A stretch of 64,000 bases of DNA from JACTMZ01 sp044359955 (lineage in GTDB: Bacteria; Verrucomicrobiota; Verrucomicrobiia; Chthoniobacterales; JACTMZ01): assembly GCA_044359955.1 (NCBI GenBank), contig JBIKLF010000004.1:76820-140819 (forward strand), written 5' to 3'. A model generated the notes under the pieces. That model was given only the letters and a program-made list of their open reading frames with translations. It did not search any database and had not been told where the DNA came from. Position 1 is the first letter of the stretch; every line of letters begins with the position of its first letter. Positions 11,326 through 19,967 of this stretch are shown piece by piece. The position numbers and the translations under genes were made by a program.

Positions 11326-12333
11326 ATGACGATACACACCGTGGAAATCGTCGGCGGCGGATTGGCCGGGCTGTCTCTCGGTCTCGGACTCCGCGCGCGC
11401 GGAGTTCCCGCCCGCCTCATCGAGGCGGGTAGCTATCCGCGACACCGGGTGTGCGGGGAATTCATCACCGGGCTCGACGAAGATACCCGCCGGGAATTGC
11501 AACTGACCGATATTCTGGCCGGCGCACGTCTGGCCCGCAGTGTCTCTTGGTCCGAGCCGGGGCGTCCCGTTTTGCGCTACGACTTGCCCGAGGCCGCCCT
11601 GTGTCTCAGCCGCTACCGCTTGGATGAAGCCATGGCCTCGGCCTTTGCCGCGGCCGGTGGTGATTTGCGCACCGGATGCCGTGGCCCGTCGGAGGCCCGG
11701 CCCGGACGCATCATGGCCAGCGGACGACGTCCGCAGGCCGGTTCACGCTGGGTTGGCCTCAAGCAGCATTTCCGCGGACTGGATTTGCGGGATGACTTGG
11801 AGCTACATCTTGGACGCGGAGCCTACGTTGGACTGACCCGGATCGAGGGCTCGACCGTCAATGTATGCGGTTTGTTTCCGCGTCCGGGCCGCGGTGAAGG
11901 ATGCGGATTGATCGACCGCATAAGTGCGGCCGGACTCACCTCCCTCGCCCAGCGTTTGGGGTCAGCGACCGCGCTCGAAGCAACCGCTTGCGCCGTGGCC
12001 GGGCTGGATTATGGCCGGCCGGCCCCGCAACCGGCCGCCCTCGGCGATTACCATGGGCTCATCCCACCCTTCACCGGTCACGGCATGACCGTGGCCATGC
12101 AAAGCGCCGCCCTCGCGGCACGCCGTCTCGAGGCGTGGGCCCGGGGGCGATTGACGTGGGACGAAACGCTCTCGCTGCTCCAGCAGGATTGGCGCCGGCG
12201 CTTTGCCCGCAAGTTGGCCTGGGGCCGCGTCCTTCATCCGTGGCTGCTGGCCCCGCACGGCCGCCGCGTCGTTCACCTGCTGCATCGATTTCGCCTGCTG
12301 CCCTTTGGGCCTCTTTACCGGCTCTGCCATTGA
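11326..12333 (+). CDS. FAD-dependent oxidoreductase (geranylgeranyl-reductase/PHBH type)
   Basis: A 335-residue flavoprotein. The Rossmann motif VEIVGGGLAGLSLGLGL begins at residue 5, followed by the second FAD contact PRHRVCGEFITG typical of geranylgeranyl-reductase-like oxidoreductases, and the C-terminal FAD-binding segment IPPFTGHGMTVAMQSA. It ends five bases before a type III polyketide synthase gene in the same orientation. In many bacteria such pairs, often with a methyltransferase, make alkylated resorcinol, pyrone or quinone lipids. Inference: it oxidises or tailors the polyketide product. No methyltransferase is next to it here. Confidence 0.85.
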   Translation: MTIHTVEIVGGGLAGLSLGLGLRARGVPARLIEAGSYPRHRVCGEFITGLDEDTRRELQLTDILAGARLARSVSWSEPGRPVLRYDLPEAALCLSRYRLDEAMASAFAAAGGDLRTGCRGPSEARPGRIMASGRRPQAGSRWVGLKQHFRGLDLRDDLELHLGRGAYVGLTRIEGSTVNVCGLFPRPGRGEGCGLIDRISAAGLTSLAQRLGSATALEATACAVAGLDYGRPAPQPAALGDYHGLIPPFTGHGMTVAMQSAALAARRLEAWARGRLTWDETLSLLQQDWRRRFARKLAWGRVLHPWLLAPHGRRVVHLLHRFRLLPFGPLYRLCH

Positions 12334-12338
12334 GCGCC

Positions 12339-13385
12339 ATGTTCCTCCACGCGCTCGCCACGGCCACCCCGCCGCATTCTTTCACCCAAGCCGAGTGCCT
12401 CGGCCTGGTGCGTAACTCGCCGTCCCTGCAGCGCGATCTGGACCGGCGCTCACGGCTCATGCTTTCCAGCATTTTGCGCGGCGACTCGGGTATCGCGCAG
12501 CGCCAATTCGCCACTCGCGATGTCGGACGACTTTTCGCGCTCGAAGCGGACGAACTCAATGAGGAGTTTCGTCATTCCGCCCCTGCCCTCGCCGCGGAGG
12601 CGCTGCGTCCGGCCCTCCAATCCGCCGGGGTGCAACCGCACGAAGTCGACGCCTTGGTGGTCTGCACCTGCACCGGTTACCTTTGCCCCGGCGTGAGCAG
12701 CTACGTGGCGGAGTCGCTCGGCTTGCGCCGCGATGCGTGGCTGCAGGATTTGGTCGGGCTCGGCTGCGGCGCGGCCATTCCGGCCCTCCGGGCCGTCGAT
12801 GGCATCCTGGCCGCCCAACCGGCGGCCACCGTCGCTTGCCTGGCGGTCGAGGTCTGCTCCGCCGCCTTCTATCTCGACAATGACCCCGGGGTCATCATCA
12901 GCGCGTGCTTGTTCGGTGATGGCGCCGCGGCCAGCATCTGGCGCTCAGAGCCGGGCCCCGCAAGCGTTCGATGCCATTCGTTTGACACGCATCACGATCC
13001 GGCGTATCGCGACCGCATCCGCTTCGAGCAACGTGGCGGCAAGCTGCGGAACCTGCTCCACCCTTCGGTGCCCGGCTTGGCGGCCGGCGCCGTGCGCGAC
13101 CTCTATCATCGCGCCACCTCCGACCAGGCGCGGCCGATCAGCCGCATCCTCAGTCACGCGGGCGGCAAGGATGTGCTGGCCGCTTTGGAGGCAGAACTGC
13201 CCGGCTCTGACTTCTCCATTTCGCGGGAAATCTTACGTCGCCACGGCAACATGAGCAGCCCCTCCGTCCTCTTTGCCTTGGCGGAAGCACTGCGGACCGA
13301 CCGGCCGTCGCCGTCAGAAGATTGGTGGCTCACCTCGTTCGGCGCGGGATTCAGTGCGCACGCCTGCCGACTCAGCGCGACTTAA
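12339..13385 (+). CDS. type III polyketide synthase (chalcone/stilbene synthase family)
   Basis: Homodimeric condensing enzyme that extends an acyl-CoA starter with malonyl-CoA. The ATG at 12339 gives 348 residues. The catalytic triad is visible: Cys in DLVGLGCGAAIPALRA, His in RILSHAGGKDVLAAL, and Asn in LRRHGNMSSPSVLFAL; VVCTCTGYLCPGVSSY and CLFGDGAAASIW are further family blocks. The frame is open back to 11901, which is an overlap shadow of the FAD gene. It is coupled to the upstream FAD oxidoreductase. The 3' end overlaps the convergent PBP gene by four bases. The product is probably an alkylresorcinol or alkylpyrone-like lipid, not provable from sequence. Confidence 0.92.
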   Translation: MFLHALATATPPHSFTQAECLGLVRNSPSLQRDLDRRSRLMLSSILRGDSGIAQRQFATRDVGRLFALEADELNEEFRHSAPALAAEALRPALQSAGVQPHEVDALVVCTCTGYLCPGVSSYVAESLGLRRDAWLQDLVGLGCGAAIPALRAVDGILAAQPAATVACLAVEVCSAAFYLDNDPGVIISACLFGDGAAASIWRSEPGPASVRCHSFDTHHDPAYRDRIRFEQRGGKLRNLLHPSVPGLAAGAVRDLYHRATSDQARPISRILSHAGGKDVLAALEAELPGSDFSISREILRRHGNMSSPSVLFALAEALRTDRPSPSEDWWLTSFGAGFSAHACRLSAT

Positions 13386-15892
13386 AAGCGGATCGGCGGC
13401 GGAGCCGGCAGACTCATGACCGGCCGCTCCGTTTGCACGGCAGCGGACACCCCGGCGGCTTGGGCCGGACGCACTTCCGGTGCACCGCTCGCGGGGCCGC
13501 CAGCAGCGCCGGCCGGTAAAGCCACGGGATGGATGGCCACCGCTTCGGCCACCGGGATTACCGCGGCCATACCCTCCATCGAGGCGGGAGAAACACTTTG
13601 GTAAGGGTCCGCCGCGCCGACCACCGGCAGCGAGGAAACTCCGACCGGACGAATCTTGCTGAGGTCGATAGCGGCCGCGGCCCGCGGCCATTCCTCCTCG
13701 GAAAATTCCTTCACGAAGGATTGCGGCCCACCCGAGTGGAGCGGACAGGCGGTCGTGGGTGCTTTGCCGATGCGCGCATATTCGGCGTAGGCCGTTGACT
13801 CGGTGACTTCCGTCCCGTCGGGGCGCCGGATTTTCTCGAGACACTTGTCCGTCGCGAGTTCCCCGCTGATGCGGCAGACCTGCACTTGCTCGACCGTGAC
13901 CGGGGCCTTGAGCAGGCTGGAAGGAAAGTCCTCGCGCGAGGCGTTCATCACATCGACCCAAACGGGAAGGGCCAAGTCACGGCTAAAAGCGCCGCGGAAA
14001 ATCTGCTGCGGCTTGTCGAATCCCATCCACACACCGCAGGTCAGCTTTTCATCGTAGCCCAGAAACCATAAATCGGTGAATCCATAGGATGTCCCCGTCT
14101 TGCCCGCCGCACCGGCCACGGCCAGCCCGTAGTCTGTTATCGCCTTGGACGCCGTCCCGCGCGCCAGCGCATCAGTCATCAGGCTGTGCACCTGCCACGC
14201 TGTGGCCTCGGAGACGACCTGTTTGCGCTCCTCGGTCCGCCGGTAAATCGTTTCGCCATCACCCTCATCAATGCGGTCGATGACATGCGTGCGTTCCGGA
14301 CGGGACCCGCCGCCGGGGAACATGGTGTAAGCGAGCGTTGACTCCTCCAAGGTGAATTCGCTCGTGCCGAGATAGGCATTGGCAAAAGGACGCAGCGGCG
14401 AACCGATCCCGGCCTCCTTGGTCAGCTTGCCCAATGCCTCGAGCCCGGTTTTGAATCCGACCCGCACGACGGCGGCATTTTTGCCCCGGACAAAGGCGTC
14501 TCGCGCCGTAACCTCGCCTTCGTATTCGTTGTCGGCCCGCTCCACACCCCATTCCCCGAGGACCCCCGAACTGCCGCCAATGCCGACCAAACGATTGTCG
14601 AGCGCCCAGTCCTGCACGACCACCCCGGGGAAAATGCCTTTTTCGAAGGCTGCGGCGTAGAGCATGGGGGTGAAAGCGGTGCCGAGCGGACGGCGCCCTT
14701 GCACGCTGCGGTTGTATTCGCTGTGTCGGAAATCACGGCCGCCGACCATGACAACGATGCCGCCGGTCTGGTTGTCGAGCACCAGGACGGCGCCCTGCAG
14801 GTAGGTCGGGGGCATGGTGTTGGAATCACCGGGCTTCGGCGGGCTGGCCTCGTAGCGGCGGCGGAAATCTTCGAACGTTTCGTTGGCATAGCCCGGGCGC
14901 TTCTCGACTTCGGCCAGCCGCCGTTGCAAGGCGGCCTCGGCTGCGCGCTGCATCTCCGTATCGATGGTGGTGTAAATGCGGAATCCGCCATTCATGGCGC
15001 GTTCGAAGCCGAGCGAGGCAATGGCCTGCTGGCGGATGTAGTCGAGCGCGTAGGACTGTTTGACCGGGCTGGGTCGATCGCGCACCACGAGTTGGTCGGC
15101 CAAGGCTTTCTGATATTCGGTCCCGGTGAGAAAACCGAGATCGCGCATTTGCTTGAGCACAACATCGCGATTTTCGCGGGCACCGGCCGGGTTGGCCCAA
15201 GGAGAGAGGCTGTTGGGGCTCTTCAGCAGTCCGGCCAAGGTCGCCGCTTGCGAAGCCGTGAGTTCGGCCGCCGACACCCCGAAGTATCCGCGCGCCGCCG
15301 CTTCGGCACCATAAAGACCGCCGCCGAAGTAGACGCGGTTGAGATACATCTCCATGATTTTTTCCTTGGGAAACTTTTTCTCGATCTGCACGGCAAGGGC
15401 CATTTCGAGGAGCTTGCGGCGGTAGGTCCGCTCTTTGAGCTCGAATGAATTGCGCGCCAACTGCTGCGTCACCGTGCTCGCGCCCTGCCGGATCCGTCCC
15501 GCGGTCCAGTTAGCCTGGGCGGCGCGCACGATGCCCCAATAATCCACCCCCGTGTGCTCCCAGAAACGTTGGTCCTCGGCCGCCACGACCGCTTTGACCA
15601 GCCAAGGGGACAACTTCTCATAAGGAACTGGATCGCGGTTTTGGATGAAGATTTTGCCCATCTGGTCGCCCTTGCGGTCGTAGATGAGCGAGGCCGACTC
15701 CATCCGCTCGAGCCGGCTCAGATCATATTGGCCCGCGAGAGTCATGAACTCGGAACGCGCCGAGAGGACCACCACGGCGGCCACCGCCGCGCCGAGAAGC
15801 ATGAGGAGCAAAGGCACAAGCAGCAGCCAGCGCCAAAGCCACCGGCGGCGCGGCGGTGGTTCGTCCTCCCAAGAATAGCTGTGGCGTGGCAT
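13382..15892 (-). CDS. PBP1A-family protein with intact glycosyltransferase and degenerate transpeptidase motifs
   Basis: An 836-residue class A penicillin-binding protein. After a basic N-terminus and one membrane helix (WLLLVPLLLMLLGAAVAAVV), the GT51 glycan polymerase domain carries the catalytic Glu in AAEDQRFWEHTGVDYWG, plus GASTVTQQLARN and MEMYLNRVYFGGGLYG. The transpeptidase domain is unusual. Where class A PBPs have SxxK (as in PGSxFKP), this has RRPLGTAFTPMLY, with Thr for Ser and Thr for Lys. The SxN box is GKN (AFVRGKNAAVV). The KTG box is intact (AGKTGTSYGFTDLWFLGY). A roughly 110-residue Ala/Pro-rich tail follows. It most likely polymerises glycan but cannot crosslink by the usual acylation. 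I checked the TAFT codons on the DNA near 14660-14700. Confidence 0.9.
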   Translation of the reverse strand: MPRHSYSWEDEPPPRRRWLWRWLLLVPLLLMLLGAAVAAVVVLSARSEFMTLAGQYDLSRLERMESASLIYDRKGDQMGKIFIQNRDPVPYEKLSPWLVKAVVAAEDQRFWEHTGVDYWGIVRAAQANWTAGRIRQGASTVTQQLARNSFELKERTYRRKLLEMALAVQIEKKFPKEKIMEMYLNRVYFGGGLYGAEAAARGYFGVSAAELTASQAATLAGLLKSPNSLSPWANPAGARENRDVVLKQMRDLGFLTGTEYQKALADQLVVRDRPSPVKQSYALDYIRQQAIASLGFERAMNGGFRIYTTIDTEMQRAAEAALQRRLAEVEKRPGYANETFEDFRRRYEASPPKPGDSNTMPPTYLQGAVLVLDNQTGGIVVMVGGRDFRHSEYNRSVQGRRPLGTAFTPMLYAAAFEKGIFPGVVVQDWALDNRLVGIGGSSGVLGEWGVERADNEYEGEVTARDAFVRGKNAAVVRVGFKTGLEALGKLTKEAGIGSPLRPFANAYLGTSEFTLEESTLAYTMFPGGGSRPERTHVIDRIDEGDGETIYRRTEERKQVVSEATAWQVHSLMTDALARGTASKAITDYGLAVAGAAGKTGTSYGFTDLWFLGYDEKLTCGVWMGFDKPQQIFRGAFSRDLALPVWVDVMNASREDFPSSLLKAPVTVEQVQVCRISGELATDKCLEKIRRPDGTEVTESTAYAEYARIGKAPTTACPLHSGGPQSFVKEFSEEEWPRAAAAIDLSKIRPVGVSSLPVVGAADPYQSVSPASMEGMAAVIPVAEAVAIHPVALPAGAAGGPASGAPEVRPAQAAGVSAAVQTERPVMSLPAPPPIRF

Positions 15893-15997
15893 GCCTTATT
15901 TGAGGTGGTTCGCCGTCGCGCGCTGGCCCCGGCGGACGGACACCAGACGGCGACGACTGGACTTGGAGCCTACACCATTGCAGGGTCGAAAGCCAAC

Positions 15998-17875
15998 ATG
16001 GACGCGCGCCAAGACCACAACAACCCCGTTCTCTACTGGGACGCCGACTGCGCCTTCTGTCGGCGCTGGGTCGAACGCTGGGAAGCGTCCTCCGGCCGGG
16101 CGGTGGTTTACCGCACTTTGCAAACGGCACCGCCTGACGTCATAGCCGCGGCCGGAGGCGAACCATTCCAGCGCATCGTCATGTCACGCCCGGACGGCTC
16201 CCTCATCACCGGCGCCCATGCCGCGCTGGCCGCTTTGGCCGCCGGTGGACTCAAGGGCCATCTTCTGCTGCGCGCTTACTGCGCTCTGCCGCCGCTCCGC
16301 CGGGCCTCCGAAGCCGCCTACCATTGGGTCGCCGGGCACCGGAGTTGGTGCGCGGGTGTGACTAACTTGCTCTGGGGACGCGGAACGCTGGTCACAAATT
16401 ACCGTATTTCCGGTGATGTCTTCCCCCGCCTCATCGGGCTTATCTTCGTCTTTGCCTTCCTCTCGCTCTGGGGACAAATCGACGGGCTGGCCGGCTCACG
16501 CGGCATTTTGCCGGTCGAGGACCACCTCGCGGCGGTGCAAGAACACTTCGCCGCCGCCGGTCATCCGTGGGCCGCCTGGCTCAATGTGCCGAGCCTCCTC
16601 TGGTTCGGATCCAGTGACCTCATGCTCCACGTGTGGCTCGCCGTGGGAACCGCCTCCTCCGTGGCCCTCGTCCTCGGCCTGCTGCCGGCGGCATCCGCCC
16701 TCGCCGCGTGGCTCTGCTATCTCTCGTTTGCTTCAGCCGTTCCGGTTTTTCTCAATTTCCAATGGGATGCCCTCCTGCTCGAGGCCGGGTTGCTCGTCGT
16801 CTTCTATGTTCCCTGGACCCTGCGCCTGCCACACGGCGCGGCGGCCCCGCCACGGATGGCCCGTCTCCTTGTTTGGTGGCTGCTTTTCCGCCTGATGTTC
16901 GAGTCCGGCATCGTCAAGCTCTACGGTTTTGATGCGGCCGGACGCAACACGTGGCTCGAAGGCACCGCGTTGGATTACCACTACTTCACCCAGCCGATTC
17001 CGGTCTGGACGAGTTGGTGGTTCGCACAACTTCCGGGCTGGTTCCATGTTCTCTCGCTCGTCGTAGTGTTCGCCATCGAACTGCTCGGGCCATTCCTCAT
17101 GCTTGGCCCGCGACGTTTGCGCATGACCGCCTTTTGGGCCTTCAGCTTGCTGATGATCCTCATCGCGGCCTCCGGCCACTACGGATTCTTTAACCTGCTC
17201 ACCCTTGTTCTTTGCGTCAGCCTGGTCGATGACGCCTCCTGGCCCGCGTGGCTGCAGCAGCGCTTCACCGGAGGGCCCGTGGCCACGCCCGCGTGGCCGG
17301 CACGACTCCAGCGCAAAATTCTGCCCTGGTTTGCTCTGCTCATCGTGGTTCTCACCACGCTCCAATTGCTCCTCGTCCTGCGGGTCGTCAGTCCGTCGAC
17401 GGTTGCGCCCGTGCTCGGGCCGTTGGCGCCGCTGCGGAGCGCAAACTCCTACGGATTATTCAGCGTGATGACCACTGAGCGTCCGGAAATCACGATCGAA
17501 GCCAGCACGGACGGCCGTATTTGGCAGCCCTACCGTTTCCGTTACCAAATGGCGGCGGACGACAACAACCTGCCATTCCTGATGCCTCATATGCCGCGGT
17601 TGGATTGGCAAATGTGGTTTGCCGCTTTGGAATACCATTCCTCGGGTCAGCCCCCCGGATGGATCATGCCCCTGCTCGGCCGGTTGCAGGAACGTTCAAC
17701 CCCGGTGCTCGGTCTGCTTAATGCGGACGGCAATCCAGAGTCAGCACCGGCATTTTTCCGTTTGCGCCTCGAGCTGCTGACCTTTGCCTCGCAAGAAGGG
17801 CGCAACGCAACCGGACGCGTGTGGGAGGCCGAACCTCTGCCGGACTACACCATCGAGGGAAGCCTGCAGCGCTGA
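15998..17875 (+). CDS. fusion of DCC thiol-oxidoreductase domain and lipase maturation factor family membrane protein
   Basis: A 625-residue fusion. Residues about 1-125 form a DCC (DUF393) domain with YWDADCAFCRRWVERWE, carrying the DxxCxxC motif. From about residue 135 the protein is a lipase maturation factor (LMF1/LMF2-like) integral membrane protein: GDVFPRLIGLIFVFAFLSLW, FLNFQWDALLLEAGLL, RLMFESGIVKLYG, and a soluble C-terminus with NSYGLFSVMTTERPEI and MPRLDWQMWFAALEY. I use the ATG at 15998; the frame is open to 15554, but that stretch lies antisense to the PBP gene. LMF proteins assist folding of secreted lipases in animals; the bacterial role is unknown. A coupled redox domain suggests disulfide handling during folding. 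Confidence 0.88.
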   Translation: MDARQDHNNPVLYWDADCAFCRRWVERWEASSGRAVVYRTLQTAPPDVIAAAGGEPFQRIVMSRPDGSLITGAHAALAALAAGGLKGHLLLRAYCALPPLRRASEAAYHWVAGHRSWCAGVTNLLWGRGTLVTNYRISGDVFPRLIGLIFVFAFLSLWGQIDGLAGSRGILPVEDHLAAVQEHFAAAGHPWAAWLNVPSLLWFGSSDLMLHVWLAVGTASSVALVLGLLPAASALAAWLCYLSFASAVPVFLNFQWDALLLEAGLLVVFYVPWTLRLPHGAAAPPRMARLLVWWLLFRLMFESGIVKLYGFDAAGRNTWLEGTALDYHYFTQPIPVWTSWWFAQLPGWFHVLSLVVVFAIELLGPFLMLGPRRLRMTAFWAFSLLMILIAASGHYGFFNLLTLVLCVSLVDDASWPAWLQQRFTGGPVATPAWPARLQRKILPWFALLIVVLTTLQLLLVLRVVSPSTVAPVLGPLAPLRSANSYGLFSVMTTERPEITIEASTDGRIWQPYRFRYQMAADDNNLPFLMPHMPRLDWQMWFAALEYHSSGQPPGWIMPLLGRLQERSTPVLGLLNADGNPESAPAFFRLRLELLTFASQEGRNATGRVWEAEPLPDYTIEGSLQR

Positions 17876-17896
17876 GTGCGCGCCCAAGGCGATCTG

Positions 17897-18424
17897 CTAA
17901 CTGGTGCCCGGGGAACGCTCGCGCAAAGCTTGGACCATCCGACGAACATGCGGGGCTCGCGTGCGAGGTTTGAGCACGGTGAGACTTTCTGCCGGACACC
18001 CCCACTCGATGATCTCGAGATTCACTTGCCGGACACCCCAGCGATAGACGTCGCGGTAGCTGGTATGAAAAAGGTCGACCTTGTCCTTGCCCACCATGGC
18101 CGACCCGTAATCGTCAACGATGTAGACTTTGCCCGTTTCGACAACCTTGAACTTGGTGCCGAGCGGGAAGCGCGACCAATCGGCCGCCGCACTATTGACC
18201 TCGCCAGATCTCAAACGCCCACCGATCGCGTTGCGCTGGGCCCAAGCACCATTGCATTTGGCTCCGCTGGAGTAGGCCGTGGCAGTGACCGCCACCGTCT
18301 TCTTTTTCGAAGAGCTGGACGTTTTGCCGGACGTCGCACAACCGCTGCCGAGCAGACTCAACATCATCACCGCGGCGAGACCGCCGCGGGTGGAACAATG
18401 AAGCATCTTTTGCATGGGCATCAT
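17897..18424 (-). CDS. 3D-domain lipoprotein
   Basis: A small exported protein with a lipobox (MMLSLLGSGCATSG; Cys about residue 30) followed by a Ser/Lys linker and a 3D domain, named for its three conserved Asp residues: TATAYSS, FPLGTKFKV, VDDYGSAMVGKDKVDLFH. This double-psi beta-barrel fold is found in peptidoglycan lytic enzymes such as MltA and in Bacillus YocH. Several starts are close together (ATG at 18424, 18421, 18415, 18406; TTG at 18430); none has a clear ribosome binding site. It converges with the LMF fusion gene 21 bases away. Likely a cell-wall-acting lipoprotein. Confidence 0.82.
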   Translation of the reverse strand: MMPMQKMLHCSTRGGLAAVMMLSLLGSGCATSGKTSSSSKKKTVAVTATAYSSGAKCNGAWAQRNAIGGRLRSGEVNSAAADWSRFPLGTKFKVVETGKVYIVDDYGSAMVGKDKVDLFHTSYRDVYRWGVRQVNLEIIEWGCPAESLTVLKPRTRAPHVRRMVQALRERSPGTS

Positions 18425-18510
18425 GGGCAAGGAAACAAAACAATGACTTTTGTGTCCGACGCCGCCAAGACAAAGATATGCGAGCGACCTCTTGTTTCCG
18501 AGGGCTGACC

Positions 18511-18539
18511 TTCCCTATGCGCGGCCTCTCTGCCATAAT
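18511..18539 (+). promoter_or_regulatory. candidate sigma-70 promoter of ribE, possibly leaderless
   Basis: TTCCCT at 18511-18516 and CATAAT at 18534-18539 are 17 bases apart. The predicted transcription start lies at about 18546-18548, which is the ribE ATG itself, so the mRNA would have little or no leader. The -35 is weak. Confidence 0.4.
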
Positions 18540-18547
18540 TTATCGCT

Positions 18548-19147
18548 ATGTTTACCGGTCTGGTGCGCGAAGTTGGCGAAGTGGTTTGGCTGCGCCGTTC
18601 TGACCGAACTGTGCAAATGCTGGTCAAAGGCCCCCGCACCGCAGCACGCGTGCGCATCGGGGAAAGTGTCGCCGTCAATGGCTGCTGCCTGACCGTCACC
18701 GCCCAACGCGAGGGCCAGTTCATGTTTGATCTGCTCGCCGAAAGCCTCGACCGCACGAATATCGGGCGCCTCAAGCCCGGCCATCCGGTCAATTTGGAGC
18801 GCGCCTTGCGGGTGGACGGACGGCTGGGCGGTCATTTTGTGCAGGGCCATGTCGACTGCACCGCGGAAGTTCTCGCCGTGGAAGAAAAGGGCCCCGATCT
18901 GCGCCTCGAGATCGCCCTCCCCGCGGAATTCGCCCGCTACGTAGCCTACAAAGGATCCATTGCGATCAACGGCGTCAGCCTCACCGTTGCGGTAGCCAAC
19001 GCCAAGGACTTCTCCGTATGGGTCATTCCGCACACCCTGGAACACACCAATCTCGGCGACCTCGAAGCCGGGGACCTGGTTAACCTTGAGTTCGACATCC
19101 TCGCCAAATACGTGGAGCGACTCGTGGCGACAAGGCAAGAATCTTAG
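18548..19147 (+). CDS. ribE: riboflavin synthase, alpha chain
   Basis: Dismutates two molecules of 6,7-dimethyl-8-ribityllumazine to riboflavin. The N-terminus MFTGLVREVGEV is the family signature. The two lumazine-binding repeats are visible: VNGCCLTVTA and LGGHFVQGHVD in the first, INGVSLTVA and HTLEHTNLG in the second. The 199-residue length is normal. No other rib genes are adjacent, and I see no FMN riboswitch in the 120 bases upstream. Confidence 0.95.
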   Translation: MFTGLVREVGEVVWLRRSDRTVQMLVKGPRTAARVRIGESVAVNGCCLTVTAQREGQFMFDLLAESLDRTNIGRLKPGHPVNLERALRVDGRLGGHFVQGHVDCTAEVLAVEEKGPDLRLEIALPAEFARYVAYKGSIAINGVSLTVAVANAKDFSVWVIPHTLEHTNLGDLEAGDLVNLEFDILAKYVERLVATRQES

Positions 19148-19493
19148 CCGGAAGCATGCAAAACACTCTGCCTTTTCCGGCGGTGCCACAAAGGCGCGCC
19201 GGGGCGAGAGTTGGCTAACTGTTTGGTGAGCGGCTTTACGCACCCGCGTAGAAAAGGATGCGACGGTGGGGACACCGTACCTTTTAAGGGGAAAGGCACC
19301 GACGCTCATAGAGCGCCGCTACAGCTCGACGAGAACTTGTAGCGGCGGTCTATGACCGTCGCTGCCTGAAAACACTTCGAGTTAGTCGGGAGCGGACGAG
19401 CGGGCCGCTCGCCCCTACCCTCTGAACGAACGTCGAAACACATTTCCTCCTGCCGCAGCCCGTCCATGGCCGCGGCTTCTGCATTGTCACGTC
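19148..19493. other. gene-free stretch with one palindromic element
   Basis: No convincing ORF. It holds an imperfect long inverted repeat: arms 19301-19323 and 19338-19360 pair over 23 bases with two mismatches around a 14-base loop. A second short palindromic piece (GAGCGG/CCGCTC) lies near 19390-19412. Confidence 0.7.
19301..19360. repeat. long intergenic hairpin of the TGTAGCGGCG type
   Basis: The right arm begins TGTAGCGGCGGTCTATGACC and the left arm is its reverse complement with two changes. Related TGTAGC(C/G)GCGG palindromes occur after other genes at 35782, 45455 and 46857, so this looks like a dispersed REP-like family. Confidence 0.7.
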
Positions 19494-19922
19494 TTAAGAC
19501 TCCGGCGTTGCGACGATTTCGATCTGGTCGGGGGTCACGATTTTGAATTGGAGCTGGCGATCGCGGTATTTCTCCAGCGTGCCGCGCACCCGCACCCTCT
19601 GCTGAACGAATTGGTCGAAGCCCTCGGGGAATTTGTCATAGGCCGCGCGAAAGATTACGGCGACAAATCCGCTCCGGCGTTCGCCAAAGTTGAGGAAGGT
19701 GATCCCATCATTCGGGCCGGTGCCGACACTCTTCACCACCCCCTCGATCAAAACCTCGCGGTCCACTTGGGACTCCATCGAAGCCAGGTCCTCGGACTGC
19801 AGCACGGGAACCTCTGCGGCGGCCGGCGGGGCCGTGGGGGCGGTTTCATCTGCTCCTTCTTCCGCGCGGACTTCCCCCGCCAAAACGAGGGCCATTAGTA
19901 AAACTCTGCCGATTGATTTCAT
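19494..19922 (-). CDS. exported OB-fold-like hypothetical protein
   Basis: A 142-residue protein with an N-terminal signal peptide (KSIGRVLLMALVLAGEVRAEE) and an acidic Ala/Pro linker. The remainder resembles a small OB-fold domain of the kind seen in exported 'nucleic-acid-binding-like' proteins: LIEGVVKSVGTGPNDGITFL, FVAVIFRAAYDKF, and QRVRVRGTLEKYRDRQLQFK. I cannot assign a function. It lies upstream of moaA in the same direction (gap 45 bases), with no obvious functional link. Confidence 0.7.
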   Translation of the reverse strand: MKSIGRVLLMALVLAGEVRAEEGADETAPTAPPAAAEVPVLQSEDLASMESQVDREVLIEGVVKSVGTGPNDGITFLNFGERRSGFVAVIFRAAYDKFPEGFDQFVQQRVRVRGTLEKYRDRQLQFKIVTPDQIEIVATPES

Positions 19923-19967
19923 CTAGGCGTCTTTATAAGCCCGGGCGCGACACGCACAAGTCCCCCG

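Noticed and set aside
18425..18547. FMN riboswitch before ribE
   Set aside because: No conserved FMN element sequence is present and the gap is only about 120 bases.
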